A stretch of 64,000 nucleotides of DNA from Oscillospiraceae bacterium (GCA_902791215.1 CADAUZ010000009.1:24897-88896), one strand, 5' to 3'. Numbered from the stretch's first letter, positions 9,022 through 17,885 are shown. The notes: generated by a model from the sequence alone, not told the origin. Numbers and translations: made by a program.

Positions 9022-9187
9022 ATGAGAACGTATAACTTGCAACAGGGGAGGCGGGCAGCAGCTTCCCCATAGAATGCATCTTCGGGGTGGAAATATGAAG
9101 CCGGGAATGCTATAATATACAAAACCGATCGGCTGCCCGCCGACACCGCGCATGTCGCCGGGACCGGACGCAACAGGAGGCTTGTTT

Positions 9188-9964
9188 GTGAGAATCGTAG
9201 TGAAAGTAGGCACATCCACCCTGACGCATCCCAGCGGACACATGGACATCCGGCATGTGGAGACGCTGTGCAAGGTGCTCAGCGACGTGAAAAACGCGGG
9301 GCATGAGATCGTCCTGGTCTCCTCCGGCGCCATCGGCATGGGCGTGGGGAAATTAAACCTCCGGCAGCGCCCGAAGGATATGGCCACCAAGCAGGCCGCC
9401 GCCGCGGTGGGCCAGTGTGAGCTCATGTACGTCTATGACAGGCTCTTCGGCACCTATAACCACACCATCGCCCAGATCCTGCTGACCGGGGAGGATCTGC
9501 GCGACGAGGAGCGCTACCGCAATTTCTCGAACACCGTCGGAAGGCTTCTCGAGCTCGGCGTGCTGCCGGTCATCAACGAGAACGACACCGTCTCCACCGT
9601 CGAGATCGCGGTCGGCGACAACGACACCCTCGGCGCGCTGGTGGCGGTGAGCGTGAAGGCGGACATGCTGCTGATCCTCTCGGATATCGACGGCCTCTAT
9701 ACCGCCGACCCCCGCCGGGAAAAGACGGCGCAGCTCATAAGCGAGGTGCGCGAGATCACCCCTCAGATGCGGGAAAGCGCCGGGGGCGGCGGGACGGCCC
9801 TCTCCACCGGCGGCATGGCGACAAAGCTCACCGCCGCCGGGATCTGCATGGACGCCGGCACCGACATGTTCATTCTCAACGGCGCAAAGCCGCTGCTGAT
9901 CTATGAGGCACTGGAAGGGAAACCTGTCGGGACAAAATTTATCGGGAGGAAGGACACGCCATGA
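9188..9964 (+). CDS. proB: Glutamate 5-kinase
   Basis: ProB phosphorylates glutamate in the first step of proline synthesis. The amino acid kinase fold is complete: RIVVKVGTSTL, LVSSGAIGMG, NENDTVS, GDNDTLGALVA, SDIDGLYTADPR and GTALSTGGMATKL. At 258 residues from the chosen start it is the short form and lacks the C-terminal PUA domain found in many bacterial ProB proteins. GTG at 9188 is preferred because AGGAGG ends seven bases before it; an in-frame ATG at 9152 lies upstream of that site. The last four bases overlap the proA start. A TATAAT box at about 9111 may serve the operon. Confidence 0.96.
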   Translation: MRIVVKVGTSTLTHPSGHMDIRHVETLCKVLSDVKNAGHEIVLVSSGAIGMGVGKLNLRQRPKDMATKQAAAAVGQCELMYVYDRLFGTYNHTIAQILLTGEDLRDEERYRNFSNTVGRLLELGVLPVINENDTVSTVEIAVGDNDTLGALVAVSVKADMLLILSDIDGLYTADPRREKTAQLISEVREITPQMRESAGGGGTALSTGGMATKLTAAGICMDAGTDMFILNGAKPLLIYEALEGKPVGTKFIGRKDTP

Positions 9965-11217
9965 AGACGACCCATGAGATCCTGGAAGAGACCAAAGCCG
10001 CGCTGCCGCTGCTGACAGCGTCGAAAGAGAGAAAGAACGCGGCCCTGCTCGCCATCGCGGACAGGCTCATCGCGGAGCAGGACGAGATCCTGGCCGCCAA
10101 CCGCCTGGATGTGGAGGGCGCGAAGGACCGCTACGGCGATGTGATGATGGACAGGCTCACCCTGACACCGGCACGCATTGAAGGCATGGCGCAGGGCGTG
10201 CGCGAGGTGGCGGCGCTTCCCGACCCGGAGGGACGGGTACTCCGGCGCGTGGTGCGCCCGAACGGGCTTGTGATCGAGAAGACCTCCGTACCTCTGGGCG
10301 TGGTCGCCATCATCTACGAGAGCCGCCCGAACGTTACCTCGGACGCGGCTGTCCTGGCGCTCAAATCCGGCAACGCCGTCATCCTGCGCGGCGGGCGCGA
10401 GGCTTACCGCTCCAACGCCGCCATCGTCGCGGCCATCCGTCACGGGCTCGAGGACGCAGGCCTTCCCGCCGCCCTCGTCGGCTTTATCGAGGATACCTCT
10501 CACGCGAGCGCCGACGAGCTCATGCGGGCCGTGGGCTATGTGGACCTGCTCATCCCCCGGGGCGGCGCGGGCCTCATCCGCCGCTGCACCGAAAACGCGA
10601 AGGTCCCCTGCATCCAGACCGGCACCGGCATCTGCCACATCTTTGTCGACGAGACGGCCGATCAGGACAAGGCCCTCAATATCATCGAAAACGCCAAGGC
10701 CAGCCGCCCCTCGGTCTGCAACGCCGAGGAGGTGCTGCTGGTGCACCGGAACATCGCCGCCGAGTTTCTGCCGAAGCTCTGCGAGCGCCTGACGACAGCG
10801 CGCCGCGAGAAGGGGCTTGTCCCGGTCGAGCTGCGCCTGGACCCCGCCGCCGCGGCCATCATCCCCGGCACCCCGGCGGGGGAGCGGGATTTTGACACGG
10901 AGTTTCTGGACTACATCCTCGCCGTCGCCGTGGTGGACGACGCGGACGCCGCCATCCGGCACATCGCCCTGCACTCCACGGGCCACAGCGAGGCCATCCT
11001 CACCGAAGACGACGGAAACGCCGAAAAGTTTACCCGCCTGGTGGACGCGTCCTCCGTCTATGTCAACGCCTCCACCCGCTTCACCGACGGCGGCGAGTTC
11101 GGCCTCGGCTGCGAGATGGGCATTTCGACCCAGAAGCTCCACGCCCGCGGCCCGATGGGGCTCGAGGAGCTCAACAGCTACAAATACATCATCCGCGGCA
11201 ACGGCCAGACACGATAA
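9961..11217 (+). CDS. proA: Glutamate-5-semialdehyde dehydrogenase (gamma-glutamyl phosphate reductase)
   Basis: ProA reduces gamma-glutamyl phosphate with NADPH, the second step of proline synthesis. The 418-residue sequence is full length. It carries the substrate/NADP region PLGVVAIIYESRPNVTSDAA, the loop ILRGGREAYRSNAA, the catalytic cysteine in SRPSVCNAEEVLL, and the C-terminal GLGCEMGISTQKLHARGPMG. The overlap of four bases with proB shows translational coupling. No proC is present in the window. Confidence 0.97.
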   Translation: MKTTHEILEETKAALPLLTASKERKNAALLAIADRLIAEQDEILAANRLDVEGAKDRYGDVMMDRLTLTPARIEGMAQGVREVAALPDPEGRVLRRVVRPNGLVIEKTSVPLGVVAIIYESRPNVTSDAAVLALKSGNAVILRGGREAYRSNAAIVAAIRHGLEDAGLPAALVGFIEDTSHASADELMRAVGYVDLLIPRGGAGLIRRCTENAKVPCIQTGTGICHIFVDETADQDKALNIIENAKASRPSVCNAEEVLLVHRNIAAEFLPKLCERLTTARREKGLVPVELRLDPAAAAIIPGTPAGERDFDTEFLDYILAVAVVDDADAAIRHIALHSTGHSEAILTEDDGNAEKFTRLVDASSVYVNASTRFTDGGEFGLGCEMGISTQKLHARGPMGLEELNSYKYIIRGNGQTR

Positions 11218-11222
11218 AATAA

Positions 11223-11267
11223 TACGGCGATCTCGCAGCATTTTACGAGATCGCCGTACCTTTTTTT
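11223..11267. terminator. Bidirectional terminator between proA and the ROK kinase gene
   Basis: TACGGCGATCTCG and its complement form a 13-base-pair stem. Seven T follow on the plus side and a T-rich TATTATTTTA follows on the minus side, so both convergent genes can use it. Confidence 0.92.
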
Positions 11268-11284
11268 GCTTATTACGGCTTGAT

Positions 11285-12658
11285 TCAGATTTCCGGGAGG
11301 CTGGCCGCGGCGATGCTCTGGCCCACGCGGCGGGCCTTTTCGTCGGGCAGCATGACCGTGACCCTCGCGGCAAGCGCGGGGTATTCGTCCTTCACGATGC
11401 GGTTGCATTCCTCGATCAGCAGATCGCCGCCCACGCCGGAGGCCACGCGCCCGAGCACCAGCAGGTAGCGCAGATCGTAGAAGCTTGCGTACAGGGACAG
11501 GGTGTGCCCAAGGTAGGCGCCGATGGTGACGAAGATCTTCCTTGCGCCCTCGTGGCCCTCTTCCGCCAGCTTCTGCACGGCCTTGAGCTTGTCGGCAAGG
11601 CTTAAGTCAGGGTCAAGCTCGATCCCCACCCGGGGGGCCAGGCGGATCACCGCGTCCTGCGAGAAGTACTTGCAGCCCACGCCGAAGTCGGTGGACCACT
11701 CGTCCTGCGGCGCGTCGGGCTGGAGGTCGACCGGGGCGAAGGCCAGCTCGTTGAACCAGCCGAGGATCTTGCCGTCGGGTGTGACATAGCCTGCCGCTTC
11801 GCTGGTGCCCATGGCAATGCCCATCACCGCGCCGGAACCCAGGCTCATAGCCCCGGCAAGCGCGGTCACGTCGCCGTCGTTTGCAACCACGATGGGCACA
11901 TCGCCGATCTCTTTGGCCGCGCGGTCATAGACGGTCTTGACCTCCTCGCGCCGCTCGCGCGGGACCTTGATGAAGAGGGAGGACACCATGGGGGCGTTGC
12001 CCACAAAGGTGCCCGCGGAGGATACGCCGATGGCGTCGACGCGCGGCATCTTGGACGCTGCGGTCTTGAAGGCCTCGACGATGCCGTTATACTGGTACGT
12101 GGGGTCGGATGACTGCTTGGGGAACCACACGACTTCCTCGGAATAGACGCTCACCCCGTCAATGACGGCGGAGACCTTGCGGTCCGAGCCGCCCGCGTCG
12201 AAGCCGATGCGGCAGCCCTCGAGGTGTCCGCCGATGGACTTGGCCTGCTCGTTTGCCCTGGGGAAGTCCTGCTCCTCACAGATCACAAGCTCGAAGGGCC
12301 GCTCAAAGATATCAAATTCAAATTTCGCGTCAAAGTCCCGCTCGCCGCCGACGCGGTAGAGCTCCTTCAGCTTTTCAGCGGTCTCCTCGCAGCCGCAGAT
12401 CGTGACCTTCCAGCCGCCCACGCTCCAGAGCAGGAACTTGACATAGCGCTCCATATACCGCAGGTTTGCCTCCGCGTATTCCTCACCGCGCAGGCGGGAA
12501 TGGAACACGGACACGCGCCCCTTCTCGCGCTCAAGCGCCACCTTGAAGGGCCGCTCGGCCCCCTTGAGATAGGCCCTGGCCCACACGCCGAAGGGGATAA
12601 AGCTCTCGTCGAGCAGTGGCTTGTTTTTATAGTCATAGGAAATGCCGAGATAATTCAT
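11285..12658 (-). CDS. ROK-family sugar kinase-like protein of the sialic acid locus
   Basis: The 457-residue protein contains a ROK-type actin-fold ATPase. The phosphate-binding start IGFDAGGSDRKVSAVIDG lies near residue 150, VDAIGVSSAGTFVGN follows, and VVANDGDVTALAGAM precedes the adenosine-site region GAVMGIAMGTSEAAGYV. It is much longer than usual ROK kinases (about 300 residues), with roughly 145 extra N-terminal residues that I do not recognise. The zinc-binding CxCGxxGC motif of typical ROK proteins is not visible. It is the last gene of the nan unit. The likely role is phosphorylating ManNAc or, after the epimerase at 19195, GlcNAc. A kinase fold seems clear; the substrate is inference. 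Confidence 0.72.
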   Translation of the reverse strand: MNYLGISYDYKNKPLLDESFIPFGVWARAYLKGAERPFKVALEREKGRVSVFHSRLRGEEYAEANLRYMERYVKFLLWSVGGWKVTICGCEETAEKLKELYRVGGERDFDAKFEFDIFERPFELVICEEQDFPRANEQAKSIGGHLEGCRIGFDAGGSDRKVSAVIDGVSVYSEEVVWFPKQSSDPTYQYNGIVEAFKTAASKMPRVDAIGVSSAGTFVGNAPMVSSLFIKVPRERREEVKTVYDRAAKEIGDVPIVVANDGDVTALAGAMSLGSGAVMGIAMGTSEAAGYVTPDGKILGWFNELAFAPVDLQPDAPQDEWSTDFGVGCKYFSQDAVIRLAPRVGIELDPDLSLADKLKAVQKLAEEGHEGARKIFVTIGAYLGHTLSLYASFYDLRYLLVLGRVASGVGGDLLIEECNRIVKDEYPALAARVTVMLPDEKARRVGQSIAAASLPEI

Positions 12659-12694
12659 AGTTTTGTCCTCATTGTTTTTGGTAGTAGTAGAGGC

Positions 12695-12813
12695 TGTGAA
12701 AAAATTCTCTCATCAGGAACACGCCAATATCAATACCGCTCGGGCCGCCGAGGGCGGAAGGTGAATTGCCGCAACGCGGCAAGAGAAGCCGGCCTGGGCC
12801 GTCGGCCCCTACA
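12695..12813. repeat. Dispersed repeat family C, copy 1
   Basis: This intergenic block shares GTGAAAAA, CAATATCAA, GGTGAATTGCC and AGAGAAGCCGGCCTGGGCC with 26581-26700 (inverted), and parts of 33540-33600 and 37715-37830. It separates nanA from the ROK gene. Confidence 0.75.
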
Positions 12814-12829
12814 TCGTCAATTGACTTTT

Positions 12830-13738
12830 TCAACGGTACTTTTTCACAAGCTCCGTGATGTCCTTCGCCATGGCCTCCACGGCGGGGAGGTCCTCGGGCT
12901 GGAGCTCATAGAGCGGGGCGCGCACGCTGCCGATGTCCGGGCCGCCCTGGGCGCGCAGGATGCCCTTGATGACCGCGTACATGTTGCCCTTGCAGGCGCA
13001 CATGCGGTAGATCATGTGGCAGCACTCGTCCTGGATCTCGCGGGCCCTGGCGATCTCCCCCGCCTGCACAAGGCGGTAGATCGCGATATAGAGCTCCGGC
13101 ATTGCGGCGTAGGTGCCGCCGATGCCGCCGATGGCCCCGGCCACCAGACCGGAGAGAAGCTGCTCGTCCGGGCCGTTGAAGACGATGGCTCCCTCGTCGC
13201 GCCACATCTCGATATCCTGTACCGGCATGGAGGAATTCTTGACGCCGATGACGCGGGGATTCTTCAGCATCTCCTTTAAGAGCGCGGAAGAGAGCGCCAC
13301 GCCCGCAAGCTGGGGGATGTTGTAGATGATGAAGTCGGTGTTCGGGGCGGCGTCGGAGATATCGTTCCAATACTTGGCGATACCGTAGGGCGGCAGGTGG
13401 AAGTAGATGGGGGGAATGGCGGCGATGGCGTCCACGCCCAGGCTCTCCGCGTGGGCGGCAAGCTCGCGGCTGTCGGCGGTATTGTTGCAGGCCACATGCG
13501 CGATGATGGTGAGCTTGCCTTTGGCGACTTCCATCACGTTTTCCAGCAGCAGCTTGCGCTCAGCCACCGACTGATAGATGCACTCGCCGGAGGAGCCGCC
13601 CACGTACAGACCCGTGACGCCCTTGTCGATCAGGTACTGCGTGAACGCCCGCACCCGCTCGGGGGAGATATTGCCCGCGTCGTCATAGCAGGCATAGAAG
13701 GCAGGGAAGATGCCCTGATACTTTCTGAAATCTTTCAT
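12830..13738 (-). CDS. nanA: N-acetylneuraminate lyase
   Basis: This 302-residue TIM-barrel aldolase of the DapA/NanA family should split N-acetylneuraminate into ManNAc and pyruvate through a Schiff base. The substrate loop GGSSGECIYQS is the NanA form of the family motif, the catalytic tyrosine is in YNIPQLAG, and the Schiff-base lysine is in VIGVKNSS. The neighbours (YhcH-type protein, sialic acid-type ABC transporter, epimerase, RpiR regulator) support NanA rather than DapA. One base separates it from the YhcH gene's stop. Confidence 0.93.
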   Translation of the reverse strand: MKDFRKYQGIFPAFYACYDDAGNISPERVRAFTQYLIDKGVTGLYVGGSSGECIYQSVAERKLLLENVMEVAKGKLTIIAHVACNNTADSRELAAHAESLGVDAIAAIPPIYFHLPPYGIAKYWNDISDAAPNTDFIIYNIPQLAGVALSSALLKEMLKNPRVIGVKNSSMPVQDIEMWRDEGAIVFNGPDEQLLSGLVAGAIGGIGGTYAAMPELYIAIYRLVQAGEIARAREIQDECCHMIYRMCACKGNMYAVIKGILRAQGGPDIGSVRAPLYELQPEDLPAVEAMAKDITELVKKYR

Positions 13739-14191
13739 TCAGTTCTCCTTAGTCAGGATCTTGAAAACGATCCTGGAAATGTTTTTCGGCTCTGTGACCG
13801 CCATGCCGGGGCGGTGGGCGTCGCCGGGGAAGAGCACGAGGAAGCTGCCGGGGGTGAGAAGCACGCTCTGTTCGGCCTTGCCCGCACAGCCCCAGTAATC
13901 GTCGTGCTGCTCGAGCAGCGTGAGCTTTTCTGGCGCCGCGATATCCACGCGCTCCTCGCCCTGAGCGAGGGTGAAGATGTCAAGATAGCGGCTGTGGTGC
14001 TCGAAAAGGCGCGCCTCGTCGGTCGAAGTGGACACATCAAAGCGCGTGACATAGAGCGAATCGCCGTCGATGCTCTGCCGCACGGTGCCGACCGCGCCGA
14101 GAAATTCCGGCGTCAACAGCTTCAAAGCCCGGTCGAGATTGGGGTGGATGCCGAGATACTTCCCGGCATCGCTTAACTTGGCGCAGATCAT
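13739..14191 (-). CDS. YhcH/YjgK/YiaL-family protein (NanQ-like)
   Basis: This 150-residue cupin-fold protein belongs to the YhcH/YjgK/YiaL (DUF386) family; E. coli YhcH/NanQ is a sialic acid anomerase. Family features include DARLFEHHSRYLDIFTLAQG and the metal-site region SFLVLFPGDAHRPGM. In this context it probably speeds opening or anomer exchange of imported sialic acid ahead of NanA. It sits between the permease gene (three bases upstream) and nanA, clearly in one operon. Family assignment is firm; the exact activity is inference. Confidence 0.9.
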   Translation of the reverse strand: MICAKLSDAGKYLGIHPNLDRALKLLTPEFLGAVGTVRQSIDGDSLYVTRFDVSTSTDEARLFEHHSRYLDIFTLAQGEERVDIAAPEKLTLLEQHDDYWGCAGKAEQSVLLTPGSFLVLFPGDAHRPGMAVTEPKNISRIVFKILTKEN

Positions 14192-14194
14192 AGC

Positions 14195-15073
14195 TCAGCC
14201 CTTCACCGCGCCCATGGTGATGCCCTTGGTGAAATACTTCTGGAAGACGATGAACACGATGATGATGGGCACGGAGGCCAGCGCCGAGCCCGCCATGATG
14301 AGACCGAAGTCCGTGGAGTTTTCGCCCTGCATGGTGGCGATGCCGAGGGAGATGGTCTGGTTCTGGGTGCTCGAGAGCATGATCAATTGCATGAAGTAAT
14401 CGTTCCAGGAGTTGATGAAGGTGAAGATCGCGCAGGCGCCGACGCCGGGCTTGATCATGGGGAACATGACGTCGGTAAAGGTGCGCCACTCGCTCGCGCC
14501 GTCGATGCGGCAGGCCTCCACCATTTCAGTGGGGATGCCCTCGGCAAACTGCTTGATGAGGAACACGCCGAAGGGCCAGCCGACGATGGGGATGATGGTC
14601 GCCCAGATGTGGTCATACAGGTGCAGGGCGGACATCTCCCGCAGCAGCGGGATCAGGATGACCTGCTTTGGCAGCGCCATGGCGGCGACGATGAGCGAGA
14701 ACAGAATCGTCCGCCCGTAGAAGCGCTTCTTTGCCAGCGCGTAGCCCGCCATCGAGGCGGTCAGGCAGGTCAGCAGCATCGAAACCGCCGACATGAACAC
14801 CGTGTTGATGAGCCATCGGAAGGCCGCCGGGATCGTCGGTCCGACCCAGGAGCCGATCTGGAACAGCGGCGCGGAGCGCTTGGAGAGCAGGTTCTGGTAG
14901 TTATCCAGCACCCACTGGGTGGGAATCCATACGGGGGTCTTGGAGATAATGTCGGCCTTGACCTTGAACGAGCCGGTGATGATCCAGTAGAGCGGGAAGA
15001 GGAAGGAGAGCGCCAGAAGCGCCACCAGGATATAGCAGATGAAATAATAGATACTCGGCTTTTTGCTGTTCAT
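14195..15073 (-). CDS. Carbohydrate ABC transporter permease, MalG type
   Basis: This 292-residue inner-membrane subunit has six predicted membrane segments. It carries the EAA loop EACRIDGASEWRTFTDVMFP that docks the ATPase, then SWNDYFMQLIML as in MalG/CUT1 permeases. The start at 15073 was chosen because GGGGGAG lies just upstream; the open frame continues 21 codons further back without a site. It pairs with the MalF-type permease immediately upstream to form the membrane channel for a sugar, here most likely sialic acid. Confidence 0.92.
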   Translation of the reverse strand: MNSKKPSIYYFICYILVALLALSFLFPLYWIITGSFKVKADIISKTPVWIPTQWVLDNYQNLLSKRSAPLFQIGSWVGPTIPAAFRWLINTVFMSAVSMLLTCLTASMAGYALAKKRFYGRTILFSLIVAAMALPKQVILIPLLREMSALHLYDHIWATIIPIVGWPFGVFLIKQFAEGIPTEMVEACRIDGASEWRTFTDVMFPMIKPGVGACAIFTFINSWNDYFMQLIMLSSTQNQTISLGIATMQGENSTDFGLIMAGSALASVPIIIVFIVFQKYFTKGITMGAVKG

Positions 15074-15089
15074 GATTTCTCCCCCTTTC

Positions 15090-15998
15090 TCACTTTTCCT
15101 GGCCCAGTTTGAACTGGACCGCGGAGAGGATCGCAATGATGATGGCGAGGATCACACCCATCGCGTTGCCGTAGCCGTAGCGGTAGAGCTTGAAGGCATT
15201 GTAATAGATGTAATACATGATGGTCATGGTGGAGTTCTTCGGCCCGCCGGAGGTAAGCAGCTGGATGAGGGCGAAGCACTGGAAGGAGTTGATGGTGGTG
15301 ATGACCAGGATGTACAGGGTGGTGGGCATCATCTGGGGCCACTTGACGCGCCAGAAGGCCTGCATCGGGGTCGCGCCGTCGACCTCGGCAGCCTCCACGA
15401 GGGACTTGTCCACGTTGTCGAGCGCCGAGACATACAGCACGATGGGCTGGCCGACGGAGGTCGTGAGCAGGATGAGGATGATGCAGCCCAGGGCGTACTT
15501 GGGGTTGCCGAGCCAGTTGATGGGCTTGTCGATGAGGCCCATGTTCTGACCCAGATAGTTGAAGATGCCGTAGTAGTTATTGAACATCCACTTCCACACC
15601 ATGGTGACGGCGACGGAGCCGGTGACCACGGGCAGATAGAAGATGCAGCGGAAGGCCGAGGTCGCGGCCATGGGCATGCGGCTGATGATGGTCGCCACCC
15701 ACAAAGAGAAGATGCAGGTCACCGGCACGGAGACCACCACAATGACGAGCGTATTTCTAAGCGCTACCCAGAACACGGGGTCGTTTGCCAGCTCCTTGTA
15801 GTTCTGAAAGCCGATGAAGATATCCTTGCGCCCCATGGTGGCGTCGAAGAAGCTGGTGAACAGGCACATGAACATGGGGTAGAGCACGAAGCCCACGAAG
15901 AAAATCAGGAAGGGGAGAAGGAAGAGATAGGCCGATACGTTCTCCTGCAAAACCAGATTGTTGGAGCGCAGCGACCCGAGCTTGCTTTTGTCAGACAT
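15090..15998 (-). CDS. Carbohydrate ABC transporter permease, MalF type
   Basis: This 302-residue protein has a cytoplasmic N-terminus, six membrane segments and the CUT1 EAA loop (LVEAAEVDGATPMQAFWRVK). It is the second channel subunit. No ATP-binding subunit gene occurs in this locus, so the importer probably uses a shared MsmK/MalK-like ATPase encoded elsewhere, as SatABC-type sialic acid importers do. A stem-loop at 16043-16074 lies between it and the binding-protein gene. Confidence 0.93.
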   Translation of the reverse strand: MSDKSKLGSLRSNNLVLQENVSAYLFLLPFLIFFVGFVLYPMFMCLFTSFFDATMGRKDIFIGFQNYKELANDPVFWVALRNTLVIVVVSVPVTCIFSLWVATIISRMPMAATSAFRCIFYLPVVTGSVAVTMVWKWMFNNYYGIFNYLGQNMGLIDKPINWLGNPKYALGCIILILLTTSVGQPIVLYVSALDNVDKSLVEAAEVDGATPMQAFWRVKWPQMMPTTLYILVITTINSFQCFALIQLLTSGGPKNSTMTIMYYIYYNAFKLYRYGYGNAMGVILAIIIAILSAVQFKLGQEK

Positions 15999-16042
15999 AG
16001 GTTATCCTCCCGAATAGGTAATAGCTGATGGGATAAAGCATG

Positions 16043-16074
16043 CCCCTTCCCTCACCTTAAAGAGAGGAAAGGGG
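16043..16074 (-). promoter_or_regulatory. Intercistronic stem-loop between binding protein and permeases
   Basis: CCCCTTCCCTC and GAGAGGAAAGGGG arms form a stem without a T run. Such hairpins after binding-protein genes usually protect the upstream mRNA so that more binding protein than permease is made. Confidence 0.65.
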
Positions 16075-16111
16075 CGAAATAATGCTTTGTTTATGAAGCT
16101 GTCAGCCGGGA

Positions 16112-17374
16112 TTATTCGGCAGCGGCAGCGGCGTTGGCCGCATCCTGCGCGGCGGTCAGCTCGACCAGGATGGCCTCGGGCGTGCCGTCAGACTCGCCCA
16201 CGCGCTGGAGCATGTTCCACCACTCGGTACGGGCGGTGGTCCAGCCCTTGGTGATCTGGTAGTAGTCGCCCATCATCGGGTTCATGAGCGCGTACTCGGC
16301 CATGAGCTCGTTGCCCTCATAGACGCCGGCGACGTCACGGACAGGCTGAAAGTTGGTGGCCTCGACGACCTTGGTGTAGACAGCGTCGTCGGCGGTCAGG
16401 AACTTGATGAACTCCTTGGCTGCGTTGGCGCGGGCCTCATCCTTGTTGTCGAAGATACCGAAGCCCCAGATGCCGCCCTGCAGGCTGGGAACACCGTCGG
16501 GAGCGGGGAAGGCCATCGGGAAGACATCGAAGCTCAGCGCGTCGGCGTTGTTGACTTCCTGGGTGGCGTTCCAGCAGAAGGCCATCTGGAAGGTGCCGTT
16601 GACGAAGTTCTGGATCTCATCGCTGGCAACGATAGCGGGGTCGAAGGTGATGCCGGCCTGGTTGCACAGCAGGCTCAGAGCCTTGGCATTCTCCTCGGAG
16701 GCGTAGGTGTACTGGGTGTGCTCGGGATTGGCGTAGGTGCCGCCGCAGAGGTTGGTGACGAGGGCGCGGGTGCCCTGGTCGCCGCCCTGGCCGCCGCAGA
16801 ACACGGTGCCGACGTAGTCATAACCGGCATCGGCGACTGCCTGAACAGCCTTCAGGAAGTTCTCGGTGGTCCAGGTGTGCTTCTCGAGGTCGATGTACTG
16901 GAGGGCATCGGCGGCCTCGAACACGTCCTTGTTGATGGCCATGCAGTGGGCGGTCATGCAGACGGGCAGCTCGAAGACCTTGCCGTCGGCGGTGGTGCAG
17001 GAAGAGGCAACACCCTCAAAGGTGCCGGCGGGGACGAGATCGGCGAGGTCGAGCATCAGGCCCTTGGCGCCCCAGTTGGCGATCAGGCGCTCGGGACCTT
17101 CCATGACGATGTCGGGAGCCTGGCCGCCCTCGATGGCGGTGTTGATCTTGTCGTCGCCGTTGGTGTAGTCGAGGTACTCGACCTTCACGGTGATCTCGGG
17201 GTGGACTTCGTTGAAGGCGGCGATAAATTCCTTGACGGTGGCCTCATCGGTCCATTTGCCAATGGGGTAGGTCCACAGGGAGATGGTGACCGCGTCGTCC
17301 GCGAAGGCGGACAGGGGAGTGGCCAGTGCGAAGATCATGCACAGTACCATAGCGAGTGCGAGAATCTTTTTCAT
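16112..17374 (-). CDS. Extracellular sugar-binding protein, probable sialic acid
   Basis: This 420-residue family 1 solute-binding protein opens with a Sec signal peptide ending near TPLSAFA. Mature features are TISLWTYPIGKW, GQAPDIVMEGPERLIANWG and a C-terminal aromatic region GWTTARTEWWNML. It is the first gene of the transporter operon. Gram-positive binding proteins are normally lipoproteins, but no clear lipobox is visible: the only early cysteine, in AMVLCMIF, lacks the usual small residue before it. The protein may therefore be freely secreted or held by other means. Sialic acid as ligand follows from the operon, not from the sequence. Confidence 0.9.
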   Translation of the reverse strand: MKKILALAMVLCMIFALATPLSAFADDAVTISLWTYPIGKWTDEATVKEFIAAFNEVHPEITVKVEYLDYTNGDDKINTAIEGGQAPDIVMEGPERLIANWGAKGLMLDLADLVPAGTFEGVASSCTTADGKVFELPVCMTAHCMAINKDVFEAADALQYIDLEKHTWTTENFLKAVQAVADAGYDYVGTVFCGGQGGDQGTRALVTNLCGGTYANPEHTQYTYASEENAKALSLLCNQAGITFDPAIVASDEIQNFVNGTFQMAFCWNATQEVNNADALSFDVFPMAFPAPDGVPSLQGGIWGFGIFDNKDEARANAAKEFIKFLTADDAVYTKVVEATNFQPVRDVAGVYEGNELMAEYALMNPMMGDYYQITKGWTTARTEWWNMLQRVGESDGTPEAILVELTAAQDAANAAAAAE

Positions 17375-17402
17375 AGTAAACCTCCTGTAAAAATAATCCG
17401 TT

Positions 17403-17586
17403 CCGCGGTCTTTATACTAATCTCAGATAGAATCCTTTAAGTCTTCCCGGCAAAATTTGCGCCATGCTTCGTTAAAGCCCTTGACCATATATTTCCATTA
17501 TGCCCTGCGGGCTTTGCCTCGCCTGACACAAATTTTGCTCGGTAATCCAATAAAGCTTCTTATCTGAGATTAGTATCGCGCCGCGG
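17403..17586. repeat. 184-base nested palindrome in the nan operon leader
   Basis: The ends are CCGCGG on both sides. Inside them ATACTAATCTCAGATA (about 17414-17429) pairs with TATCTGAGATTAGTAT (17560-17575), then CAAAATTTG with CAAATTTTG, then AAAGCCC with GGGCTTT. All four helices are nested in order, so the RNA would fold into one long interrupted hairpin. It occupies nearly all of the leader between the promoter at 17601-17629 and the binding-protein start. It may be a MITE-like insertion or a structured leader. Confidence 0.8.
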
Positions 17587-17600
17587 ATTTTACGATTCAA

Positions 17601-17629
17601 ATTTTACAAAACTCCGCCCAGCTTGTCAA
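17601..17629 (-). promoter_or_regulatory. Promoter of the nan transporter operon
   Basis: On the minus strand TTGACA, a 17-base spacer and TAAAAT are found about 220 bases before the binding-protein start, giving a long structured leader. Confidence 0.8.
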
Positions 17630-17798
17630 CAACGTTCTGAAAGAATTTTTCACAAAAACGCTGTCTTGAAAGGAATTTTCCGTAATCACCAAAACGCCGC
17701 CCCGCTTTTTGGGCAAGTTGCCAAAAGCGTGGCTGTGAAAAAGTTTGCGAAATGTTACTTTTGCATGGGTAAGGCGCATGATCAAAATACAAAAACGG

Positions 17799-17827
17799 TT
17801 GACGTAATCCTTATTATATTGTAGAAT
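17799..17827 (+). promoter_or_regulatory. Module A: promoter of the small-ORF mRNA
   Basis: TTGACG, 17 bases and TAGAAT. The equivalent promoter is present in module B at 50612-50640 although the spacer sequences differ. Confidence 0.85.
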
Positions 17828-17848
17828 AAGCATGCCCGTAAGGGACGG

Positions 17849-17885
17849 TGAAGAGTAAACAACAAACACGCAGGCGGTTAGCTCC
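17849..17885 (+). repeat. Module A: left inverted repeat, partner at 18075-18106
   Basis: GTGAAGAG, CACGCAGGCGG and TTAGCTCC on this strand recur as their complement in GGAGCTAACC, GTGTGCGTGG and CTCTTCAC at 18075-18106. Because each repeat follows a promoter, both transcripts of the module begin with nearly the same sequence. Confidence 0.9.

Noticed and set aside
9022..9187. Riboswitch or T-box before proB
   Set aside because: The leader is short and shows no T-box sequence or clear structure, only a TATAAT box.
7879..9426. 515-codon minus-strand frame opposite gntP and proB
   Set aside because: Antisense shadow with low-complexity Gly/Asp/His text, crossing a good terminator and two real genes.
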